Origin: Pauljensenia sp.
GTDB lineage: Bacteria > Actinomycetota > Actinomycetes > Actinomycetales > Actinomycetaceae
DNA length: 11,016 nucleotides
Direction of reading: 5' to 3'
Assembly (NCBI GenBank): GCA_029983625.1
Contig: JASBZF010000057.1
Span: 1 to 11,016, forward strand
Below are positions 1-6,613 of the stretch, one piece after another. The notes under the pieces were generated by a model. It saw only the letters and a program-made list of their open reading frames with translations, did not search any database and had not been told where the DNA came from. The translations under genes and the position numbers were made by a program. How positions within the stretch are numbered: the stretch's first letter is position 1; the number at the start of each line of letters is the position of its first letter.

Positions 1-1186
1 GGCCGATGAGCATGACAAGCGTCATGGGGACGGCGCTGTGGCCTCCGCCTGCGGTGGCAAGAGGAGAAGATACTGCGACCGCGATCGACTGAACAAGACC
101 TTGAACAGCTGAAGCTGTGCCCGCGTGCTTGCGGGCCTTCGACAGGGCCAGTGCTCCAGAGTTACCGAAAATGAAGGCATTGGCGCTCATGAGGATAGCG
201 AAAGCAACACAGGTCAGGATCAGTGGAAGACCACAGACGAAAACGGAAAGAGTGACGAGGGCGACCCCGAGTGCTGCAAGTGACAAACCGAAGGCGATGA
301 GTCTGTCGGGTTGGACGTATCCGATGAGCCGGATGTTCACCAGTGCGAGCAGGGTAGATAAGAGTGCGTTCCCTGCGAATACCAGCGAAAAAGCAATCGG
401 CGTGAGATTGAGCATGTCCTGGAGGACGTAGGAGGAATCCGCGACGTAGGCGAACATGCAAAACCCTGAGAAAGCCGAGGTCAGCATGTATCCGAGGAAG
501 GGGCGGATTGTCATCACCGATCGAATGCCGGTGAAAAACTTTCTGAGCCCACCGCCGTGACGCTGATTGGGTGGCAGGGATTCGGGTGCCCACATCCAGG
601 CGGCTAGGGTCATGAGGACAGTAAAGGCCGTGAGACACCAGAACACGGCCCGCCATAGCCAGTAGGTGACGATCAGACCGCCGAGGACCGGAGCGATCAT
701 AGGAGCGAGGCCGCCGATCGCTTGGAGCAGGGACATGACTTTTGCGAGGACGTTCCCGTGGGCAATATCAACGAGGATGGCGCGCGCAACAGCGGATGCG
801 GCACCTCCGCCTATCCCCTGGAGGATACGTCCGATGAAAAGGATGTGGATCGAGGGCGCGAAAACACAGATGAGGGATCCGATGATCGCGATCAGACCAC
901 CAAGAATCATCGGGCCTCTGCGGCCTTTGTGATCCGAAATGGCACCTCCGCCGATTTGTCCGATCCCAAATCCGATGAAGAAGGCTGTGAGAGTGAGGCC
1001 AACACTTGTGGCAGTCGTTGACAGGTCCCGTGTGATTTCAGGAAAGGAAGGGGAATACATGTCCGTCGCAAGCGGTGGGACGGCGTTTTGTAAGGCGATT
1101 GTGAAGAGGAGGGATGCGGTGATGCCCTTGCCGAGAATGCTGTGCTTGCGGGGGTGATCGGGTGGAGTGGAGGACATGTTTCTCAT
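1..1186 (-). CDS. Bcr/CflA-family MFS drug efflux transporter, 3' end off the window
   Basis: Reading the minus strand from ATG at 1186 gives 395 codons with no stop before the window edge, so the C-terminus is missing. The protein is strongly hydrophobic, with alternating membrane segments as in 12-helix MFS antiporters of the DHA1/Bcr type. Seen: a first-helix end PPLATDMYSPSFPEI (residues 37-51), with the Asp typical of Bcr/CflA; MFS motif A GGAISDHKGRRG (79-91) in the loop between helices 2 and 3; and a motif-C-like APMIAPVLGG (161-170) as in proton antiporters. The family exports drugs or small metabolites such as sulfonamides, bicyclomycin or cysteine; the substrate here cannot be told. 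Family members are about 400 residues, so only a few residues are probably lost. The start has AGAAGG six bases upstream; an in-frame TGA lies just before it. A second ATG at 1177 is a less likely start. It is the last gene read leftward after the tRNA, about 316 nt away. Confidence 0.9.
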   Translation of the reverse strand, partial: MRNMSSTPPDHPRKHSILGKGITASLLFTIALQNAVPPLATDMYSPSFPEITRDLSTTATSVGLTLTAFFIGFGIGQIGGGAISDHKGRRGPMILGGLIAIIGSLICVFAPSIHILFIGRILQGIGGGAASAVARAILVDIAHGNVLAKVMSLLQAIGGLAPMIAPVLGGLIVTYWLWRAVFWCLTAFTVLMTLAAWMWAPESLPPNQRHGGGLRKFFTGIRSVMTIRPFLGYMLTSAFSGFCMFAYVADSSYVLQDMLNLTPIAFSLVFAGNALLSTLLALVNIRLIGYVQPDRLIAFGLSLAALGVALVTLSVFVCGLPLILTCVAFAILMSANAFIFGNSGALALSKARKHAGTASAVQGLVQSIAVAVSSPLATAGGGHSAVPMTLVMLIG

Positions 1187-1502
1187 TGTCCGCCTTCTTT
1201 CCCGATACTGCGCTCAGGATCGCAGAGCCCACGAGATCTTTCACAGCGTCCCTATTCTGGAACGAGGTCGAGTGCCATCATGTAACGACGCACCTCAGCA
1301 CTCACGCGCTCGTGAACACTCAAGGATTCCAGGTGTCTATCGCTCATCCGACTATGCGGGCATGTCAACAATGAGTGCGTTTGCTTCTTAGGCGCTCGCT
1401 CTGTCCGAAATCGTTGCTTCCGCTATTCGCGCTGAATCTGCTAGGCGGAGTCTGAATCAGGTTCAGGCGGGAGAGCTTATTGGGATGTTGCAGGGAGTGC
1501 TG
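1187..1502. other. Intergenic region between the MFS gene and tRNA-Lys
   Basis: This 316-nt stretch holds no convincing gene; short ORFs here lack ribosome sites and recognisable content. On the minus strand it contains an exact TTGACA (forward TGTCAA, 1365-1370), which could be a -35 for the MFS gene, but no good -10 lies 16-18 nt downstream. A weak 5-bp inverted repeat CTGAA/TTCAG lies at 1452-1466 downstream of the tRNA and is too poor to call a terminator. The MFS ribosome site lies at the lower end. Confidence 0.4.
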
Positions 1503-1577
1503 TGGTAGGCCCAGGGGGACTCGAACCCCCAACCCACGGATTAAAAGTCCGCTGCTCTACCATTGAGCTATAGGCCC
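1503..1577 (-). tRNA. tRNA-Lys (anticodon UUU), CCA encoded
   Basis: The minus strand folds into a full cloverleaf of 75 nt including CCA. Acceptor GGGCCTA pairs with TGGGCCT (two G-U pairs, one at position 1-72). The D arm is GCTC-AATGGTA-GAGC. The anticodon arm is GCGGA-CTTTTAA-TCCGT, which places TTT at 34-36 with U33 before it and A37 after it. A 5-nt variable loop GGGTT follows, then the T arm GGGGG-TTCGAGT-CCCCC, discriminator A and a genomic CCA. Anticodon UUU reads the Lys codons AAA and AAG. The gene stands alone with its own promoter upstream (1634-1661). Confidence 0.97.
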
Positions 1578-1614
1578 GTGCGAAAGAGATCGCACACCTT
1601 CGGCGATGCCGAAG
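1578..1614 (-). repeat. Two inverted repeats in the tRNA-Lys leader
   Basis: Between promoter and mature tRNA there are two perfect inverted repeats. CTTCGGC / GCCGAAG (1598-1604 and 1608-1614) has a 3-nt loop. GTGCG / CGCAC (1578-1582 and 1591-1595) has an 8-nt loop and abuts the tRNA 5' end. In the precursor RNA they would form two successive hairpins just before the RNase P cut site. No T-run follows either, so they are not plain terminators. They probably shape the precursor for processing. Confidence 0.5.
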
Positions 1615-1633
1615 TAGTCTTTCGACCACCGCT

Positions 1634-1661
1634 ATTGTAGACGCAACGGCGAGAGTGTGAA
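1634..1661 (-). promoter_or_regulatory. Promoter of tRNA-Lys
   Basis: On the minus strand, TTCACA (1656-1661, five of six matches to TTGACA) is followed after 16 nt by TACAAT (1634-1639, five of six matches to TATAAT). The -10 lies 56 nt before the mature tRNA 5' end, which gives a precursor leader of about 50 nt. Position and match quality fit a housekeeping sigma promoter driving a strongly expressed tRNA gene. Confidence 0.65.
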
Positions 1662-1923
1662 GACAGTGTGTCCATTTGTGGGCATTGCCTCTAGATTCCG
1701 CTTCATTTTTTAGGCGCATCGCCGTCTTATCGATCTCAGCTTGCTTCAACTATGTGCGCAAAGACACGCGGATTCTGACGATTTTCATCTGCCTTTTTCC
1801 CAGGGAGTGCATGTGAGGAAACGCAAGCGAATCTTCGAGTGTGGAGTGTCTCAATGAACGGGAAAGACGCGAGACAAGAACATTTTGGCTGAGGCAGCAG
1901 GCGATCAGTACGAGGAGGGAACC
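1662..1923. other. Intergenic region between the tRNA-Lys promoter and the 222-aa gene
   Basis: About 260 nt in which no gene can be supported. Minus-strand frames are open here, one of them hydrophobic, but they start at TTG or lack ribosome sites. No repeat, RNA fold or mobile-element end was recognised. Confidence 0.4.
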
Positions 1924-1934
1924 TACAATTGACA
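1924..1934 (+). promoter_or_regulatory. Possible promoter elements before the 222-aa gene
   Basis: TACAAT (1924-1929) resembles a -10 box and would start a transcript near 1936, about 40 nt before the ATG. A perfect TTGACA (1929-1934) overlaps its last base, but it has no matching -10 at 16-18 nt downstream. No clear -35 precedes TACAAT. Only one of the two can be used, so this is a weak call. Confidence 0.3.
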
Positions 1935-1977
1935 AAAACCCCGCGTGTACGCAGAAAAACCAACACAAGGACAGTCA

Positions 1978-2646
1978 ATGCCAGGCCCTGATTTCAAGCG
2001 CCCTAGGCGCCCCGCCATGCTCACTCCCGCCACCGCAGAAGGGATCATCGGCGACACAGATCCGGCGCTTTGGGCTGCGCTTGCACATTCGAGCGCATGG
2101 GCGTTGATGGGGGTCGGTGATGAAGATTTCACCCCTGAAGCCCTTGTTCGCCTTCGCGCCCTCGTCACGGAATCAGGAATCGATACGGTCGCTGAACTGT
2201 GGGCCAGAAGTCCTGCTTTCACTTTGCCGGGAGCCCTGTGGAGACTGCATTTACTTGTCGAATGGTGCAAACGAGAAAAGCCCCTTGCGCACGCCCTCTA
2301 CGATTCAGGGACGAGGGCGAACACGCACAACGAGCGTGAACTCTTTGAATGTGAACCCTGCGAGGGAACACATGCTGCCAAGGCTCTGCCTCTCGAGTCG
2401 ATTCTTAGCGAAGCCGAAGCCCTTTTGCGAGGTGACCTCAGTGAAGACGAGCTCGAAGAGGTGTTCACTCATGCTGCTCGTGCGCTTCGTTTCTTTGCGG
2501 CCTCCGAGGGGCGAAAAGGAGAGTGGATCACGGATCTGAATGATCCTCTTGCGTATGCGGTGACGACGCGCGCACAGGCTTTTCTTGCCACCGCTGAAGA
2601 GTTTGAGGTCGCGGCCCGCGAAGCCAGAGTCGGTACCCTGAACTGA
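1978..2646 (+). CDS. Hypothetical protein upstream of ppk1 (222 aa)
   Basis: I do not recognise this protein. It is soluble-looking, with no signal peptide or membrane helix. A basic N-terminus (KRPRRP, residues 7-12) is followed by an Ala/Leu/Glu-rich, probably all-helical body. A tryptophan- and leucine-rich stretch lies at 75-97 (ELWARSP...LWRLHLLVEWCKRE), a C-x-x-C pair at 125-128 (CEPC), and an acidic helix at 141-162. The frame is open from a GTG at 1945, but ATG 1978 is preferred because AAGGA sits six bases before it and nothing like a ribosome site precedes the GTG. It points the same way as ppk1, with a 114-nt gap that holds ppk1's own promoter-like signals, so it is probably a separate unit. 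Codon use is like its neighbours, so it is likely a native gene. Function unknown. Confidence 0.75.
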   Translation: MPGPDFKRPRRPAMLTPATAEGIIGDTDPALWAALAHSSAWALMGVGDEDFTPEALVRLRALVTESGIDTVAELWARSPAFTLPGALWRLHLLVEWCKREKPLAHALYDSGTRANTHNERELFECEPCEGTHAAKALPLESILSEAEALLRGDLSEDELEEVFTHAARALRFFAASEGRKGEWITDLNDPLAYAVTTRAQAFLATAEEFEVAAREARVGTLN

Positions 2647-2652
2647 ACATTC

Positions 2653-2709
2653 ATTCACACACTGTTCGTGGTCTAGTCGCCAACGAGGCGGGACTTTCGC
2701 GCCTAAAAT
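2653..2709 (+). promoter_or_regulatory. Promoter region of ppk1 with PhoP-box-like repeats
   Basis: TAAAAT (2704-2709) is a good -10 box with no fitting -35. Upstream, three 7-mers spaced exactly 11 nt apart resemble the actinobacterial PhoP-box unit GTTCACC: ATTCACA at 2653, GTTCGTG at 2664 and AGTCGCC at 2675. They end 22 nt before the -10, where an activator could replace a missing -35. In Streptomyces, phosphate genes, including ppk, are known PhoP targets. Here the match is degenerate, so control by PhoP is only an inference. Confidence 0.35.
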
Positions 2710-2760
2710 GAATTGAAGCACAATCAGCCACAGTCGGCTGCAGACGCATAAGGGGGCTGC

Positions 2761-5154
2761 ATGTCCAAGAACGCGCGCGAATTCTCTGCTCCCGATGCCT
2801 CTTGGCCTTTTCCTTCCGTTGAAATACCTCACACACAGAGCGATTCTGACTCCGAGGAGAAACGACAGTCTGCGGTCGAAGGGGCCAGAGCTGAAGAAAT
2901 GTTCGTGCCCGCAAACGAGGCCGGACTGGTCGGTGTGGAACACGAGGATTCTGAATACGAAGACGAGGCACTACCCGCCGCTCCCTTTTCTTTTGCCTTC
3001 GCCACCGACGTGGATCTTTCTGCGCGCCTGGGTGAGGAAGAGCCTTTACCGAAGGGGCGTTTTGCTGACCGGGAGATTTCGTGGATGGCCTTCAATCAGC
3101 GGGTCCTCGAACAGTCCGAAGACCGTGAACTCCCTCTTCTGGAACGCGCCTGGTTCTGTGCGATCTTCTCGTCAAACCTTGACGAGTTTTACATGGTTCG
3201 CGTCGCTGGACTGAAACGCAGAATCGCGGCGGGAATCGCGAAAAAAACAGCTTCAGGGTTGGAACCGCGTCAAGTCCTTGAAGGAATCCAAGTGCGGACT
3301 CGTGAACTCGCTTCGCGTCAAGCTCAGGATTTCCAAGGGCAGATCCTCCCCGCCCTCGCTGCTGCAGGTATCCATCTGCGCAGGTGGAATGAACTCGATG
3401 AGGCGCAGCGCGCAAAACTGACACGCTACTTTCGCCTCCGCATTTTCCCTGTCCTCACTCCGCTTGCGGTCGATCCTTCACATCCTTTCCCTTACATTTC
3501 AGGACTTTCCCTGAACCTCGCAGTCGTTGTCCGTAACCCGCTGAGCGGAAAACTACATTTCGCCAGAGTGAAAGTCCCTCAGTCTTTGCCGCGTCTCATT
3601 AACGTCGATACGGCCCTTTCAAGCGGGGCCGTTGAAGATTACGTTCAGGCCGAGGGTGGGGCGGTATTCATTACTCTTGAAGATGTTGTCCGCGCTCATT
3701 TGGAGCATCTTTTCCCAGGTGTTGAGATCGTCGAAGCACACGGCTTCCGCGTGACCCGCAATGAAGATCTCGAAGTGGAAGAGGACGATGCTGAGAATCT
3801 TCTCGCCGCGATGGAAGAGGAGCTTCTGCGTCGTAAGTTCGGTCCCGTGGTGCGCTTGGAAGTCGAAGAAAGTATTTCCGATTTCGTTCTCGATTTCCTT
3901 GTCGAAAAGCTTGAGATTTCAGCGGCAGATGTGATCTCTTTGCCGGCACCGCTTGATCTTACTTTATGCAACGAACTCCACGATCTCGACCTTACCGATC
4001 TGAAATATCCGAAATATGTTCCGGTGACTGCGGCGGGATTAGCGGAGTTTGAATCTGCGAGGGCGGGGGATATCTTTGCCAAAATCCGTGAACGTGATGT
4101 TCTGCTCCACCACCCCTATGATTCTTTCGCAACATCGGTTCAGGCGTTCATTACGCAGGCGGCACGCGATCCGCAGGTTTTGGCAATGAAACAGACTTTG
4201 TACCGGACTTCAGGGGATTCACCGATTGTGTCTGCGCTGATCGAAGCAGCCCGTTCGGGTAAACAGGTTGTCGCAATTGTTGAAATCAAAGCCCGTTTTG
4301 ACGAGGAAGCGAATATCGGCTGGGCGCGCAAGCTGGAAAGAGCAGGCGTGCATGTTGTGTATGGAATGGTCGGATTGAAGACGCATTGCAAGCTTTCTCT
4401 TGTGGTGCGCCAAGAAGCTGACGGTTTACGCCGCTACTGCCATGTGGGTACGGGGAACTATCATCCAAAAACTGCGCGCGGTTATGAAGATCTGGGTCTG
4501 CTGACCTGTGATCGCGAGGTCGCTCAGGATCTTACGCGCCTCTTCAATCAACTGTCGGGTTATGCTCCGCGTTCGACTTTCCATCGTCTCCTCGTTGCGC
4601 CCCTGTCGATTCGCGATGGTCTGATCGAGCGAATCAATGAACAGATTGCCCGAAAGAAAGCGGGCGAAGAAGCGTGGATCGGTATCAAAGTGAACTCTGC
4701 GGTCGATGAGAGAGTCATTGATGCTCTTTACCGGGCTTCGCAGGCGGGGGTCTCCGTTGATGTTGTGGTGCGGGGGATCTGTGCGTTACGCGCGGGAGTT
4801 CCGGGGCTGTCAGAGAACATTCGGGTGCGTTCAATTCTTGGCCGTTATCTGGAACATTCACGTATTTATGCTTTTGGTCCAAAAGGCAGTGAGGAAGTGT
4901 GGATCGGCTCTGCGGATCTGATGCATCGCAACTTGGATCGGCGTGTTGAGGCGCTCGTGAGGATCGCAGATCCGGGGCAGGTTGCGTATCTTGCTGATCT
5001 GATTCGACGCGGTGTTGATCCGATGACGGCATCGTGGATGTTGAAGAAAAACGGTAAGTGGAAACGTCGCCAGTATGACGCAACAGGTGCGTCTTTGTCT
5101 GATGTGCAGGTGGAACTCATGAAGGAAGCTTCTGCTCGCGTTATTGGTCGCTGA
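2761..5154 (+). CDS. ppk1: Polyphosphate kinase 1 with long acidic N-terminal extension
   Basis: PPK1 reversibly moves the gamma-phosphate of ATP onto inorganic polyphosphate. All core parts are present. The N domain begins at EISWMAFNQRVLEQ (105-118), followed by SSNLDEFYMVRVAGL (137-151). The head domain follows, with HPFPYISGLSLNL (241-253). The two phospholipase-D-like C domains carry MKQTLYRTSGDSPIV (476-490), GLKTHCKL (538-545), the catalytic His561 in RYCHVGTGNYHPKTARG, and the second active-site His699 in YLEHSRIYAFG. The start ATG has AAGGGGG just upstream. At 797 aa it is about 100 residues longer than E. coli PPK1 (688). Nearly all the excess lies in residues 1-100, a Glu/Asp/Ser-rich, probably disordered segment with no recognised domain. 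An internal ATG at 2899 (Met47) lacks a well-placed ribosome site. A small membrane ORF, then the MutT1-like gene, follow on the same strand. Confidence 0.97.
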   Translation: MSKNAREFSAPDASWPFPSVEIPHTQSDSDSEEKRQSAVEGARAEEMFVPANEAGLVGVEHEDSEYEDEALPAAPFSFAFATDVDLSARLGEEEPLPKGRFADREISWMAFNQRVLEQSEDRELPLLERAWFCAIFSSNLDEFYMVRVAGLKRRIAAGIAKKTASGLEPRQVLEGIQVRTRELASRQAQDFQGQILPALAAAGIHLRRWNELDEAQRAKLTRYFRLRIFPVLTPLAVDPSHPFPYISGLSLNLAVVVRNPLSGKLHFARVKVPQSLPRLINVDTALSSGAVEDYVQAEGGAVFITLEDVVRAHLEHLFPGVEIVEAHGFRVTRNEDLEVEEDDAENLLAAMEEELLRRKFGPVVRLEVEESISDFVLDFLVEKLEISAADVISLPAPLDLTLCNELHDLDLTDLKYPKYVPVTAAGLAEFESARAGDIFAKIRERDVLLHHPYDSFATSVQAFITQAARDPQVLAMKQTLYRTSGDSPIVSALIEAARSGKQVVAIVEIKARFDEEANIGWARKLERAGVHVVYGMVGLKTHCKLSLVVRQEADGLRRYCHVGTGNYHPKTARGYEDLGLLTCDREVAQDLTRLFNQLSGYAPRSTFHRLLVAPLSIRDGLIERINEQIARKKAGEEAWIGIKVNSAVDERVIDALYRASQAGVSVDVVVRGICALRAGVPGLSENIRVRSILGRYLEHSRIYAFGPKGSEEVWIGSADLMHRNLDRRVEALVRIADPGQVAYLADLIRRGVDPMTASWMLKKNGKWKRRQYDATGASLSDVQVELMKEASARVIGR

Positions 5155-5164
5155 GCCTTCGCTG

Positions 5165-5194
5165 TTGTCGTGATGTTTTTCGGGACAGTATTTT
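5165..5194 (+). promoter_or_regulatory. Possible promoter after ppk1
   Basis: TTGTCG (5165-5170) and TATTTT (5189-5194) are separated by 18 nt and would start a transcript near 5201, ahead of the small ORF at 5235. Each box matches consensus at four of six positions or slightly better. No terminator is visible between the ppk1 stop and this point, so the small ORF could also be read through from ppk1. Confidence 0.25.
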
Positions 5195-5234
5195 TAGAAG
5201 CTCAGAAAGTGAAGGTCGCACACTTGCGCAGTGA

Positions 5235-5375
5235 ATGAGTGTGCCTGCTTTCCGCACTGTCTTTCCTGAGGCTTTCCTCGCTGCTGCCCTCATCTGGTTG
5301 ATTGTGCTCTGTGTGTTTTTCGTTTTCCTCGGACGACACTGGAAAGATGTGCGAAGAAAAGATCCTAGAAGGTGA
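5235..5375 (+). CDS. Small single-helix membrane protein (46 aa)
   Basis: A short ORF from ATG 5235 to TGA 5375. The product has a short N-terminus (MSVPAFRTVFPEA), one very hydrophobic segment of about 20 residues (14-33; AAALIWLIVLCVFFVFLG within it) and a strongly basic tail (GRHWKDVRRKDPRR, 33-46). The positive-inside rule predicts a single helix with the C-terminus in the cytoplasm. I do not recognise the family. For: it lies between ppk1 and a perfect palindrome that begins 10 nt after its stop, as expected for the last gene of a unit, and its composition is coherent. Against: no ribosome site at normal distance (GAAGG at 5211-5215 is 19 nt from the ATG), and an in-frame TGA touches the ATG. 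GTG at 5241 is another possible start. Function unknown. Confidence 0.5.
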   Translation: MSVPAFRTVFPEAFLAAALIWLIVLCVFFVFLGRHWKDVRRKDPRR

Positions 5376-5385
5376 GTGTTCCGTG

Positions 5386-5417
5386 ATGCTGCATCGCCTC
5401 AAGAGGCGATGCAGCAT
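5386..5417 (+). terminator. Perfect 15-bp palindrome, probable hairpin terminator of the ppk1 unit
   Basis: ATGCTGCATCGCCTC (5386-5400) and its exact reverse complement (5403-5417) flank two A residues; in RNA this makes a 14-bp stem with a CAAG tetraloop. It starts 10 nt after the small ORF's stop and 67 nt before the next gene's start, the usual place for a terminator. No T-run follows on either strand, so it is not a canonical intrinsic terminator. Actinobacteria often have such hairpins without U-tracts, acting in termination or as 3'-end protection. A DNA operator for a dimeric regulator is the alternative. Confidence 0.6.
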
Positions 5418-5472
5418 ACGTGTGCGATTCTAGAGACAGGGATTCTGGGTGCGTTGGCGAGGGCGAGGCCAT

Positions 5473-5484
5473 TAGGCTTGGAGG
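5473..5484 (+). promoter_or_regulatory. Candidate -10 box for a leaderless mutT1-like transcript
   Basis: TAGGCT (5473-5478) fits the actinobacterial TANNNT -10 pattern and would put the transcription start exactly on the GTG at 5485. GGAGG at 5480-5484 touches the GTG, too close to serve as a normal Shine-Dalgarno site. No convincing -35 is seen. A leaderless start explains the lack of a spaced ribosome site. Confidence 0.35.
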
Positions 5485-6546
5485 GTGCCCCGTCTTGTCC
5501 GTCCGTCTCCGATCCCCTCGCGTCTGGTCCGTGCCGCAGGTGCCCTGGTCTGGCGTTTTGTTGATCGTGAACGTCTACTTCTTCCCGGTGAACGCCTCAA
5601 CCCCAAAGATATCGAAGTCCTCATCGTTCATCGTCCGCGCTATCACGACTGGTCATGGCCAAAAGGGAAAGCAGAGGCGAACGAACCGATTGTGAGTGCA
5701 GCGGTGCGCGAAGTTGAAGAAGAAACCGGGAAGGTCGTGACCTTAGGGGCTCCGCTCACCACTCAGCGATACCGATTAGGGTCGGGACAAACGAAAGAAG
5801 TCCGCTACTGGGTGGGAACTTTGGCCCCCACTTCGGAAGGGAATGAGGATCCGGCGTTTCGGACACGCCCCCCGGTGAAACACGCACCCCTTACTGAAAT
5901 CGACCAAACACGCTGGGTTTCACCTTCTCGTGCCGATGACCTATTGACGCGACGCGGGGACCGCAGGCTTCTATCTGAGCTGGTCGGACGCGCACAAGAA
6001 GGGAAAATCGGTACCTCAGTAATCGTGCTGTGTCGTCACGCGAAAGCGGTGTCGCGTCAGACGTGGAACGCAGGAGAAACGACGCGCCCGCTCACGCGCC
6101 TCGGCGCACGACAAGCCATTGACCTGATCCCGCTCTTTTCAGCTTTAGGTATCACTGAAGCACACTCTTCTTCCTGGACACGCTGTGTGGACACCGTGGC
6201 ACCCTGGGCGAATATCGCCGGAGTGGACGTGCAGTCCTGCGAAGCTCTGAACGAATGGGAGGTACGCGATCATCCGAGGGCGGCTCAGGCGCTTATCGAG
6301 TCTCTTTCTCACAAAGCGGGTTCGCGTGTGGTCCTGAGCGTGCATCGACCAACGATTCCAATTCTTCTTGACCCGTTGAAAACCCTTGCGCCTTCGAATC
6401 TTCTTCCTGTATTTCCTTCGGAAAATCCGTGGCTTTCAACGGCTGAAATGCTTGTCGCTCACATTGAATATTCCGCGTCTCAACCGCTTCTTCTTGCGCT
6501 TGAGACGCACGGGACGCGCACAAAAACTCTTCTGGGCTTGGATTAA
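5485..6546 (+). CDS. mutT1: MutT1-like Nudix hydrolase fused to a histidine-phosphatase domain
   Basis: A two-domain enzyme of 353 aa like mycobacterial MutT1 (317 aa), which hydrolyses 8-oxo-dGTP and 8-oxo-GTP to the diphosphates and acts on dinucleoside polyphosphates. Residues 17-170 form the Nudix domain. AAGALVWR opens it, VLIVHRPRYHDWSWPKGK (45-62) leads into a complete Nudix box with G61, E67, R75, E76, E79, E80 and G82. Residues 179-300 form a SixA/phosphoglycerate-mutase-like domain with the first catalytic motif CRHAKA (His185), RPLTRLGARQA (201-211) and the second His287 in SVHRP. In MutT1 this second domain is thought to aid dimerisation or product handling. GTG 5485 is the only reasonable start, since an in-frame TAG lies at 5473 and the N-terminus aligns with the family. 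The tail after about residue 300 is poorly conserved. A ppk-mutT1 neighbourhood is also known in Mycobacterium. The transcript ends at the hairpin at 6586. Confidence 0.92.
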   Translation: MPRLVRPSPIPSRLVRAAGALVWRFVDRERLLLPGERLNPKDIEVLIVHRPRYHDWSWPKGKAEANEPIVSAAVREVEEETGKVVTLGAPLTTQRYRLGSGQTKEVRYWVGTLAPTSEGNEDPAFRTRPPVKHAPLTEIDQTRWVSPSRADDLLTRRGDRRLLSELVGRAQEGKIGTSVIVLCRHAKAVSRQTWNAGETTRPLTRLGARQAIDLIPLFSALGITEAHSSSWTRCVDTVAPWANIAGVDVQSCEALNEWEVRDHPRAAQALIESLSHKAGSRVVLSVHRPTIPILLDPLKTLAPSNLLPVFPSENPWLSTAEMLVAHIEYSASQPLLLALETHGTRTKTLLGLD

Positions 6547-6585
6547 GAACCCCTAAGAACCTGTGGAGAGGCTAGTCGCCCCTCG

Positions 6586-6612
6586 CACTCGCTGCTCTTG
6601 AGTGATTTTTTT
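6586..6612 (+). terminator. Rho-independent terminator after the mutT1-like gene
   Basis: CACTC (6586-6590) and GAGTG (6600-6604) form a 5-bp stem with a 9-nt loop, followed by A and seven T (6606-6612). It lies 40 nt after the stop. The stem is short, but the T-run is clear on the plus strand only. Genes on either side converge, so a stop signal is expected here. Confidence 0.55.
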
Positions 6613-6613
6613 G

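Noticed and set aside
162..656. 164-aa minus-strand ORF, and plus-strand ORFs at 117-431, 666-932 and 722-1021
   Set aside because: Other frames of the MFS gene, whose own frame shows clear membrane helices and family motifs.
1477..1749. Minus-strand ORF of 90 aa containing SSMVEQRTFNPWVGGSSPPGP
   Set aside because: This is the translation of the tRNA-Lys gene itself; such peptides are well-known spurious database proteins.
1750..1968. Minus-strand ORF with a hydrophobic stretch near its start (72 aa)
   Set aside because: It starts at TTG, has no ribosome site, and overlaps the ribosome site of the plus-strand gene at 1978. The rest of the protein is not gene-like.
5202..5417. Minus-strand ORF of 71 aa opposite the small membrane ORF
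   Set aside because: Low-complexity, no ribosome site, and its start lies inside the palindrome.
5420..5695. Plus-strand ORF of 91 aa overlapping the start of the MutT1-like gene
   Set aside because: Wrong frame relative to the complete Nudix domain; no sign of a frameshift is needed, since the 5485 frame matches the family N-terminus.
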